From Congeria kusceri (Eukaryota; Mollusca; Bivalvia; Myida; Dreissenidae), in contig CM051029.1 of NCBI GenBank assembly GCA_027627225.1, forward strand, positions 4,773,754 to 4,837,753: DNA of 64,000 bases, given 5' to 3'. This document shows, one piece after another, positions 48,923 through 64,000 of this stretch; position 1 is the first letter of the stretch; each line of letters begins with the position of its first letter. A program made the position numbers and the translations under genes. Under the pieces are notes generated by a model. The model was not told the origin of the DNA. It did not search any database and saw only the letters and a list, made by a program, of their open reading frames with translations.

Positions 48923-49266
48923 CTGTTGACTCGACTATCCACCTAGCGACCGATGCGGATGACGTGTTTGTTAACAGCAGCCTCTCATTCACATCTTCTC
49001 CAGTGAAAACGGTTTACTGGCGTAAGACATACCAAGGATCCAACTCCGAGGAAATAGTCCTGTACCAACAGTTATTCGGTGGACAATGTGCTCAGAGTTC
49101 AAGTTACCTAGAATGTTTTTGCTATTCTACAACATTGTATACTTGTGTCTTGAAGACAGTAACGTTATCACATGATGGGCAACGGTGGCGATGCGCAATG
49201 GTATTAGATGGCTTAGAAGCGATAAGAGACTATAACACCCTAAGTCTGAAAAGTACGATATATTAT
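48923..49266 (+). CDS. Ig V-like exon of the receptor (N-terminal domain)
   Basis: After acceptor 'tatttcag' it reads open from 'VDSTIHLATDADDVFVNS' through 'KTVYWRKTYQGS' and 'DGQRWRCAMVLDG' to 'LSLKSTIYY' and TGA at 49,267-49,269. A tryptophan in 'VYWRK' and a cysteine in 'WRC' fit an Ig fold. The usual B-strand cysteine is missing, although other cysteines ('GGQCAQ', 'LECFCY', 'YTCVL') are present. The phase agrees with the signal-peptide exon. No convincing donor is seen before the stop: 'gtacga' at about 49,252 is weak. A long threonine-codon microsatellite starts within about 40 nt. The exon may have lost its 3' end. Confidence 0.6.
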
Positions 49267-49299
49267 TGATTGTTTGCCAAAATATTACTTGTACTAGTA

Positions 49300-49610
49300 A
49301 AATGACAACAACATCAACAACAGCATCAACAACAACAACAACAACAACAACGGCTAATATTACTACTACTACTACTACTAATACTACTATTACTACTTCT
49401 ACTACTACTAATACTGTTACTACTAAATATACAACTACCACTTATACTACAGCGACTACTGCTACTACTATAATATCTACTACAACTACTACTCCTACTA
49501 CTACTTATACTACGACTACTACTACTACTACATCTACTACTACTACTACTATTACTACAACAACAACTACTACTACTACTACTACTAGTACTACTACTAC
49601 TACATCATGA
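49300..49610. repeat. (ACA/ACT)n microsatellite
   Basis: Imperfect trinucleotide tract, mostly ACA and ACT with scattered variants. In one frame it reads as almost pure threonine (49,266-49,610), but in a different frame from the Ig exon just upstream and without evident splice sites. Confidence 0.9.
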
Positions 49611-50910
49611 CGATCAAGCTTACAATTGAAAATATAGTTAATTAGGTGATTAACTAAATACAGTACCAGTGCATACAGACATGAAACATTATAGACGCTT
49701 TTTATACAATCTAATATCACCTGATCACATAATGAAGTACATAAAATGACAAAACAGCATACTTACGTGGCATCAACTATTTACAAATATAATATATAGT
49801 TAAAATTAAATAGGAACACGCACACGTTCTCAGATTCAATTGCTTAATTGTTTAGAAAACAATACAGATTTATATGAAGTGAAACAACTTTTAAGACAGT
49901 TTTTTAATGAAGAGATCAACTTCAATGAAAAATCATTTATTTACTATGAGGATAATTATATACTGCCTGGCATGACTTATGGCATGAATATCAAAATACA
50001 CTTATACTCAGCTACAACAATATACATGTAGTACCAGAAACATTTAAAGCGAAGCAACATTTCAGTCATTCAATCGAAATCACTAAAATAAAATAAAAAA
50101 TATATACATAAATAATAAAAAAAACTGTGACTTAATAATATTCAAAACTATGTTTCCAAGGCAAAATTTGCAGCACATAAATAAAATGAAAGCTACTAGT
50201 ACCTAAAATTGTAAGAGTTCTAGGTGCTTAAAAAAAGACTATAAGAAAATTTGAAGTTTGTTGGTAAAATTAAGCCAATTTTTCTAAAAGCAATATATTA
50301 TTTAGAAGGCAAAGAACTTTAAGATAACAGCCCTGGAGTTTTTGTTTCAGCTAATGTCGACAGGAACACACAGTAACATGTTTCAAAAAAAATACACACT
50401 TGTATCCCATCATTATTCGAGCATTGACGAAATAACGCCCCATAAGATGTATAAAATGAAGCTATATTTTAACACTGTGAGATTAAGTTTACAGGCTCAG
50501 TAAAGTGATGTCATCGTGTTGCTCAATAAAATGACGTCATTGTTTTTTTTTGCGATGTCATGTTATGCGTTCGATTTGTTTTTCACTGGATGTAATGGTT
50601 GTTTAACCGGCACACACGGCATTCACAATACACCGCTCGTATTAAGCGAGGAACCGAGACATGAATGATAAATGCATTTAAAGTGCTATTTTTAGACGAC
50701 AAAGATAACGTGGGGAATATATGTTTTTCATGAAGTACATGTTTTAATGTTTGCTTATTTAATTGTTACCAAAACGTAACGTGTGTAAGTTTAAACTATT
50801 TTTTTAATTGATATATTTTATTATGGTATAACTGGACTATTTCAACTGTATTCTACAAATGCGAAATACAACGAACAAACCATGTTGAAGACAAACATGT
50901 CTTGTTTCAG
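49611..50910. other. Intron-like stretch
   Basis: No exon is supported. The last approximately 190 nt resemble the sequence upstream of the first Ig exon at 345. An open frame at 49,840-50,031 has no recognisable content. Confidence 0.45.
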
Positions 50911-51218
50911 TTCCACTCTTCTTGCTAACGCTGCGTCAACAGAATGACGTTTCCTATACTATTTACAATGAGGCATCAACGCTCGCATGCGTCACTTCAC
51001 AGACTAGGCCCCAAGGCCCCGGACTAATATATATTGGTTTGAAGATGACAGGAACATCTCTGATATGGCCAATAGTTCATACAGCTCTGATGTCGTAACC
51101 AGCAATTTAAAATATACTCCGACTGTATACCGTAATGGGAATTTGTCTTGTATAGCGGAATATGTTTACAAAACCGTCAGCATAATACTCAACAAAAGCA
51201 TAAGAACGAAAGTACAGC
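50911..51218 (+). pseudogene. Ig-like exon B1, frameshifted by an 8-nt duplication
   Basis: This is the paralogue of exon A1 at 345-644, with the same acceptor ('gtttcag'), donor position and intron. It is 308 nt where A1 is 300. The extra 8 nt are a tandem repeat ('aggcccca', 'aggccccg') near 51,005-51,020, between the first cysteine and the tryptophan. The downstream half continues in another frame ('YTPTVYRNGNLSCIAEYVY'). Unless spliced around or corrected, the gene's reading frame is lost here. The donor reads 'cgtaag' instead of 'tgtaag', changing the usual final cysteine. Confidence 0.75.
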
Positions 51219-51468
51219 GTAAGATCAATCAATTATTTGTTTGTTTGTGTTTTCGTGTTGTTTGTTGTTTGTTTTTCTCTCTTTTTTCTGTCCATTTTAC
51301 CGTCTCTCTGTCATCCTGTCAGCTTGAAATCCGTGAGACTGTCCCTGTCTGCCTGTATATCGGTCTAGCCATCTTTCCTTCTGTGGGGTTGCCAAATGAT
51401 TGTTTTTAACGCATAATTATAATAATGTAAAACAACATAAATAACACATGCATTGATTGTTTATCCAG

Positions 51469-51674
51469 ATCCAGTTTCAAAACCAGTTGTGTCAATAACT
51501 GATATCATCATCAACAGTACATTCAGCATTCGAGAAGGCAGAGCTATTGAATTCAGATGTTCCTCTTTCGGATATCCTTACTTGTCTTACCGGTAGAACC
51601 ATCCAAGATGTGTTTCAAACGGTGACGTGGTGACATTAAATTTTAGGCGCATTGACAAAACCATTTTGTGCAGG
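51469..51674 (+). pseudogene. Ig-like exon B2, stopped by TAG and cut by a rearrangement
   Basis: This is the paralogue of exon A2. It reads 'DPVSKPVVSITDIIINSTFS' and 'IEFRCSSFGYPYLSYR', then TAG (51,594-51,596) where A2 has the Ig tryptophan (TGG). Homology to A2 continues to about 51,674 and then ends abruptly. From there the sequence is the reverse strand of the last phosphatase exon. The exon has no 3' half and no donor. Confidence 0.7.
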
Positions 51675-58926
<7,252 letters not shown>

Positions 58927-59213
58927 GAGCTATGTACTGTTCTGTTATCCTAACGACTCGGCTGTGTTAACCTTCACAATAATGGCCTATCCGGAGCCAA
59001 AATCTTCAGACTTCAGTTGGTACAAACGTGTAGATGATGAGTGGAAAGATATGTCCCGTGACTCCAACAACTTTCTGATTAATACCTCTGATGACAAAAT
59101 GCAGACACAACTGACGATTCTCCGTGTGCAGCTCGGAGATTATGCGGAATATATGGCAAACGTTTCCAACACATTGGGTTCAGTAGCGCAAGTGTTTACC
59201 TTACACTCACAGT
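58927..59213 (+). CDS. Last Ig exon before FN3, 5' end missing
   Basis: The open frame 'SYVLFCYPNDSAVLTFTIMA', 'YPEPKSSDFSWYKRVDDE' and 'DYAEYMANVSNTLGSVAQ' runs to donor 'gtatgt' at 59,214. Its paralogue A8 (4,613-4,934) carries about 50 nt more at the 5' end plus an acceptor. Here sequence before 58,927 is the inverted arm, so the exon lacks an acceptor. The domain has the tryptophan but no typical cysteine pair. Confidence 0.75.
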
Positions 59214-59383
59214 GTATGTATTTATAACAAAGTTGAATTTGTTTCGTTTTATAATTATGTTTTAACACAACACATCGTAACACTTAACTAGAGTTAAATA
59301 TTGATGAAGTTAGTAGATTCACAATAATAATCGCGTATGTATATGCATAAGTTTTATTAATTATACGAGTACAATTATTATAG

Positions 59384-59680
59384 CAAATCCATATGTTCCG
59401 AAGGACTTGCTTATTGACCGAGTAGGAAAAACGGACATTGTTATTAAATGGGTTCCTGGTTTTAATGACGGCCAAGATCAGAACTTCACTATTCGATACA
59501 AAGAGGTCGATATTAAAATCTGGAGAGATATCTACGTGGCAGGTTCTGTTATAAGCTATACTTGGACGATTGGGGGATTAAAACCTGGCACGACATACCA
59601 AATCAAAATGCTGGCAGAAAACAAAATAGGCAAATCAGAATGGACCAAGGAAATAACAGAAACTACACTTGTGGATGCAG
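59384..59680 (+). CDS. Fibronectin type III exon, complete
   Basis: The exon is 297 nt, phase 1/1, with acceptor 'attatag' and donor 'gtaata'. It reads 'ANPYVPKDLLIDRVGKTDIV', 'QNFTIRYKEVD' and 'LKPGTTYQIKMLAENKIG'. The buried tryptophan ('IKWVPG'), the tyrosine of 'IRY' and the 'L.PGT.Y....A.N..G' pattern are FN3 hallmarks. In this receptor class FN3 modules sit next to the membrane, outside the cell. Confidence 0.9.
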
Positions 59681-59790
59681 GTAATATCAACTGGTGAAAC
59701 CATTTATATCAACTGTAGTCTAAAGATCGGCAAATGAATAATATGATCTGTATTGTGTTCCATAGTTCAAATGTATTTGTTTAATTATAG

Positions 59791-59898
59791 TTGACAAGGG
59801 CTCGGCTACGCCTGCTATTGGCGGTGCAATAGGTGCTGCTGCTGGTGTGGGTATAATTGTCGTTGTAATAGTTGTGATATGGAGACACAGAACACGAG
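59791..59898 (+). CDS. Transmembrane exon
   Basis: The exon is 108 nt with acceptor 'aattatag' and donor 'gtaaat'. It reads 'DKGSATPAIGGAIG', then a helix of Ala/Gly/Val/Ile, then 'WRHRTRG'. The basic residues right after the hydrophobic run are a stop-transfer signal and predict a type I orientation. Confidence 0.9.
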
Positions 59899-60089
59899 GT
59901 AAATCTATGTTATTAAACGACTATAAAATTATATTCTACCTTTTATTGTTTAGTGATAAGTATTACTTGTATAGGATGAAACATATAAAATAATACTTCC
60001 ATTGACACAATGTTGAATATTTGCTACAACATTTTTATATTAACTTATTCTAATGTGTTTTTACCTGTACTTTTTATTTTGTGTTTTAG

Positions 60090-60129
60090 CATTGCACAAC
60101 TCTGATGCAAAGCAAATACTAACGAGAAG
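60090..60129 (+). CDS. Juxtamembrane micro-exon 1
   Basis: 40 nt, 'LHNSDAKQILTRR', between 'gtgttttag' and 'gtatga'. The phases fit the membrane exon before and micro-exon 2 after. Confidence 0.65.
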
Positions 60130-60378
60130 GTATGACTCATATAGCATTTAAATTAAATCATATTATTGACTGGTATGAAGTTCAGAAATTTAAGTTGCTT
60201 TTTAGTTATTAACACATATAAATGTATGGTTGATTCATGTTGATTCTATTGAAGCGGATATTATTTACAAGTCAGTTGTATGGAATGTATTTGCGTATTT
60301 TGCATTATTGTGTTATTTATAAATTGATAGTGTTATGTTTTTATTAGTTGTATTTCATGTGTTAAATATTTGTTGAAG

Positions 60379-60416
60379 GTCAATAAATCATGAAAACGGC
60401 ACATATGCAAACACAG
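60379..60416 (+). CDS. Juxtamembrane micro-exon 2
   Basis: 38 nt, 'SINHENGTYANT', between 'ttgaag' and 'gtaggc'. Phase 2 in and phase 1 out, matching both neighbours. It has one tyrosine ('GTYAN'). Confidence 0.6.
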
Positions 60417-60602
60417 GTAGGCAATGATTAATAATTAATATTCATTTGTTTATTGCTGTATCCAGTTCAACCAGTCATAATGAGTATCGAGTTTAAGTGA
60501 TCTAGTGGTTAAAAATGAAGTATTTAATGTCAAATGCGATGTAATAATTAATATTAGTTATGTTTTATCTACTAACATGTATACCTTTTCAAATATTCAA
60601 AG

Positions 60603-61108
60603 ATATGCTTACGCCTTATCCTGAGAAGAAAACAACCAAACCTGCACCCGCATCGTCGCGTCCCGGTAATGAATGTAAAAGCTCAAGTGAGCAGACACAT
60701 ACAATAACACCGTATGTTAGCAAAAACAATAAACAGAGATCCGAAAAGCATGCAGTGAAATCAGCACCTGTTAAATTCGAAAAACACACTTCACAAAACA
60801 GTGAAGAGAAAACAGTACCTTCAAAAAACGATATACAAGGTTTACAAATGTTTGCAGGGAAATCAATGACTCTGACAAATAAGGTCCAACGTTCACAAAC
60901 GCATGAAACTGTCATTGTTGACCCACCTCCTAAAGATAAATCTGTACTACAAAGACGAGACTCCTTTTCTATTGAGTACGATCCAATATATGACAATCTC
61001 TATAAGACCATGAAGCAGTTGAAGAGTAGAGAAATCAGCGTTCAGAACTTACGAGAGACTGTTGTTCGAGATAAGGAAAATAAAACAGATGTGTTCACTG
61101 AATATAGC
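60603..61108 (+). CDS. Large juxtamembrane exon with tyrosine motif
   Basis: The exon is 506 nt, open, with acceptor 'attcaaag' and donor 'gtaagc'. It begins 'MLTPYPEKKTTKPAPAS', is rich in Lys, Ser, Thr and Gln, and ends '..DPIYDNLYKTMKQLKSRE' followed by 'TDVFTEYS'. The clustered tyrosines are possible phosphorylation or SH2-docking sites, which would be substrates close to the phosphatase itself (inference). Confidence 0.8.
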
Positions 61109-61283
61109 GTAAGCAAATCATATCACTTTAATTTACTATAATGCATTGTTTAACTCAAGTATTTAAATATTATTACTTCCACTTACATACTTATTTACCA
61201 ATCCTGTCAAATAATTTACATAATATGTACAAAGACGTTAATTATTTTTAATATGAATAATCATTCCACTTCTTTCTTTTAAG

Positions 61284-61380
61284 GCATTGAATTGTGCTAG
61301 TGAGAAAATAAAGTATTCCACAAACGCAGCCATGAAGCCAGCCAACACTTCGAAAAACAGATATAAAAATATGTACCCAT
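61284..61380 (+). CDS. PTP-domain first exon
   Basis: The exon is 97 nt, phase 0 to 1, and reads 'ALNCASEKIKYSTNAAM' then 'KNRYKNMYP', the start of the PTP fold. By symmetry the remaining catalytic exons should follow at about 64.8-66.7 kb, outside the window. Confidence 0.8.
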
Positions 61381-61651
61381 GTAAGTGTTAAATTACCTTT
61401 TATATAGAATGGTAAACAATAAAACAATAATGCTTAACATTTATGTTCTGCATTGTATAATATCAGCGAAAGTAGACCAGAGCAAAGGATCATCAGTATG
61501 TGCAGGTTATAATAAGTATGTGCTCATATGTGAACATATCAAAATATAAATTGCAACAACATGTCGACAAATTATATGTTACCATCTGGTCAGCATTGCT
61601 AGGCATGATTTGAAATAATTAAATTTGATTCAATGTTTTAACCAAACTAGT

Positions 61652-62281
61652 AGATATATTGATGATATAAAATATAGATAACATTTTCTTTGAACAAAAT
61701 ATCCAGAACATTTACCCTAAAGAACTGTCCTTAAATAAATCGTGTTTATCCTTTAGAGATGCTGTATTCCTATACTTACATCTTACGATTACTCACAATA
61801 TAGTTAAAACCAGTTTATATGACAAACGCGATGATTTTAATTTCGAACTTGTAAATGTCCCTTTCATTGATGGAAATATTCCTAAAGGTCTTTCCTATGG
61901 CATAAAGATTTCGCAATTAGTTCGATATGCAAGAGCTTGCTCATGCAAAAAATATTTCAATGACCGTAACCTTACATTAACTAAAGAAATTATTAAAACA
62001 AGGTTTTTTTATAGCAAACAAATTACTAAATTCTATACAAAATATAGTATTTTAGTTTCTAAATACAATCTTTCGTTGAAGCGGTTCTTAACTAGCGGAA
62101 TATCCCACCCATCCTTTTACAGTGACGTTTTGAAACGTGTTAGCAAATGTAAATATATTAAAGTGAAGGCCAAACGTATACTGAATAATTTGGTACACTT
62201 TTTCTTATCAAAAGGATATAATGCGCTTATACTAAAAAACACATGCTTATTGGTTGGCGATACTGGATTTCTTACATCCTA
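61652..62281 (+). mobile_element. Reverse-transcriptase fragment, right arm
   Basis: 'RYIDDI' near 61,652-61,669 is the polymerase YxDD motif. A stop follows, and the frame resumes one base over with 'DNIFFEQNIQNIYPKELSLN', 'YDKRDDFNFELVNVPFIDG' and 'SYGIKISQLVRYARACS', ending 'LLVGDTGFLTS' and a stop at 62,281. This C-terminal pattern is found in a reverse-transcriptase family common in bivalve, cnidarian and other invertebrate genomes; the clade is not assigned. It is 5'-truncated, has one frameshift, and lies in an intron of the phosphatase. Confidence 0.75.
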
Positions 62282-62591
62282 ACAAATTTTGTCGTTTTAA
62301 TATCACGGTGTTAAAACGAATCGGTAACCTTTCCGTTAAAATCATACTAAAAAATTTCGCCTTTCTTCTTAAGCTGATATAATCAAATGTACTAGCCGAT
62401 AGACATTCAGTCGGTACTTATCGGAAATCTTCCGAAGATTTTCGGTTGCTATCTGTTGACCAATACTGCTTTATCTAAGATTCAATCGGTAATAAAATTT
62501 ACGCTGTTATAACTTAATAATTTAATCTGGCTGCCCTACTAGCGCAGTGTTTTTTGCAAGAGTATATCAGTATTAGAGATAAAGCAATACA

Positions 62592-62592
62592 C

Positions 62593-62638
<46 letters not shown>

Positions 62639-62679
62639 TAATAATAATAATAATACCAATATTAATAAATAATAAAAGT

Positions 62680-62727
<48 letters not shown>
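62592..62727. repeat. (AAT)n microsatellite, right arm
   Basis: Mirror of 55,605-55,740, same length. The Asn- and Ile-rich open frames are shadows of the repeat. Confidence 0.95.
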
Positions 62728-62984
62728 CCACTAGCGGAACCCGGCGCGCGCCCCACTCCCCTCCCCCTCCCCCAACCCTAAAACGATCGGACCATACATA
62801 TAAGGGCGAATATAAAACGGTACAAACTGGAAAAATTTCGCTGGTTTCACTCGCTCAATTTGGCAAAAGACACACATCAACTTCAGTAAAACGTACCCGA
62901 CCTAACCCGCCACTTCGACTTATTACGTACACCGTAGTACCATCGAAAACAATAAACTATAGACAATGGGTATATACACATTTA

Positions 62985-63396
62985 TATGTGAATAATATTG
63001 TTTTCTTTTCTAAATTCCTATATTATATAAACATGTCAGATGCAATACACCTGTGACCGTTGGCACAGGATACCACAAAAAGGCATTACTATGTTTTGAA
63101 TAATTATCATTACAAGTCGAAATTCAAGTCAAATCAATGACTAGTTTCGAGTATAAATAGCTTTGTCTCAATAAATAGTTTCGTTCGAAAAGAGACCATT
63201 ACAATTCAGTAAATGAATAATACAAAAATTACCGATGCGTGTGTGTTTGAATTTACTGATTTATATGTTTAAAGATTTTCTGATATATATAACTATAAAT
63301 GTCATATACAATTTAGTGCCAAAGCAGATGTATGATAAACAGATGAACCAACATGTCTTTCGAACATATAGTGAAACCAAGTGCATTTGGTGGCGG

Positions 63397-63480
<84 letters not shown>

Positions 63481-63570
63481 CGATGATGATGATGATGATG
63501 ATGATTTGCAAAGATGTATCCTATATATTAGGTACGGATCTGAAGCTGATCACTGCAGACCCACATACAA
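62985..63570 (-). repeat. Dispersed repeat with (GAT)n, copy 3 (mirror of copy 2)
   Basis: Reverse complement of 54,770-55,350. The GAT tract at about 63,396-63,506 is two triplets longer than its partner. This is the only difference I found between the arms. Confidence 0.85.
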
Positions 63571-64000
63571 CATAAAGGAGTTATAACTGCGCGATCAAAA
63601 GTGACCGTTTATTTGATATTTTACTGCATTTCCGATTTAAAAACTGGTTTTAACATTCCCGTTCATTAAATGAAATTATTGTTTTAAGTTTTGTTGGCAT
63701 GATGATTCTTTTGAAAATGTAGAATAGTATATAATGTTTTATTTAGTTTACTATAAACATATATAACAAAGCTACGTAACCTGGCTTTTTACACCCATCA
63801 TTACGGCTTCTTCCTGAAAATGCATGATGATGATCTGAAAACTGAAATATATGATGTCTTTAAATATTTTTATGAGAAGACGAGATGTAGTTGATACTTG
63901 TTTTTGTTTCATTTCACCGTGCCTCAGAAAGTTGCAATTATGCTAAGTACTCTTGTTTATATCCAGCCATTGAGTAACTAAATGGTAATTATATTGAAAA

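Larger units (their letters stand above)
59406..64000 (-). repeat. Giant inverted repeat, right arm (continues past the window)
   Basis: Partner of 54,338-58,926. It starts at 'cttgc' (59,406-59,410), shared with the end of the left arm. A 479-nt unique spacer (58,927-59,405) holding the Ig exon tail separates the arms. Confidence 0.95.

Noticed and set aside
49127..49441. Valine-rich frame on the - strand and threonine-rich frame on the + strand at the ACA/ACT tract
   Set aside because: Repeat-derived. Only the + strand Ig exon before the tract has protein-like content.
345..51674. One continuous functional gene from the first Ig exon through 61 kb
   Set aside because: The early Ig exons have many stops, and a HECT gene and an integrase gene on the other strand intervene. 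A separate signal peptide at 41.9 kb starts a second unit.

Overview
This is an AT-rich window from an animal nuclear genome. The coding signal lies in short exons with GT/AG borders and mostly phase-1 introns. Between them is a dense mix of tRNA-derived SINEs, small inverted-repeat (MITE-like) elements, minisatellite-type tandem repeats and trinucleotide microsatellites. Three kinds of gene and the 'gagctaa'-ended tandem-repeat elements suggest a bivalve mollusc (inference; no species is claimed): Ig-domain receptor tyrosine phosphatases, a HECT E3 ligase of the G2E3-like type, and an intron-containing integrase gene family. No functional tRNA, rRNA, CRISPR array or prokaryotic gene was seen.

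Layout. (1) 0.3-5.7 kb, + strand: eight consecutive Ig-type exons of a degenerate receptor copy. All sit between AG and GT borders and several carry stops or frameshifts. (2) 5.7-11.8 kb: no gene, three inverted-repeat elements. (3) 11.8-17.35 kb, - strand: exons of a HECT-type ubiquitin ligase with a stop inside the catalytic N-lobe and other damage. (4) 17.3-31 kb: no gene. It holds microsatellites, MITEs, a mariner-type MITE, and a 3.0-kb element with 15-bp perfect terminal inverted repeats and internal 175-bp tandem repeats. (5) 31-39 kb: three composite tandem-repeat elements. They interleave with (6) an intron-containing integrase-like gene on the - strand (32.6-41.35 kb) that is also broken. 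(7) 41.9-51.67 kb, + strand: a signal-peptide exon, then after about 6.9 kb an Ig V-like exon, then two Ig exons paralogous to the first two of region 1, both damaged. (8) 51.68-58.93 kb, - strand: fibronectin III, transmembrane, juxtamembrane and complete PTP catalytic-domain exons. (9) 58.93-64 kb, + strand: the tail of an Ig exon followed by the same FN3, transmembrane and juxtamembrane exons again. Regions 8 and 9 form a giant palindrome. 54,338-58,926 and 59,406-64,000 are inverted copies that look identical except for a 6-nt length difference in one microsatellite.

How it fits together. Regions 1, 7, 8 and 9 are pieces of one receptor family: signal peptide, V-like Ig, an Ig array, FN3, one membrane span, a tyrosine-bearing juxtamembrane region and a cytoplasmic tyrosine phosphatase with WPD and HCSAGVGRTG motifs. 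The + strand gene starting at 41.9 kb is interrupted at about 51.675 kb, inside its second array Ig exon. There it meets the inverted copy of its own 3' half, and a truncated late Ig exon follows on the far side. Either this is a recent inverted duplication that split the gene, or it is an assembly fold-back. Resolving that is the most important follow-up.
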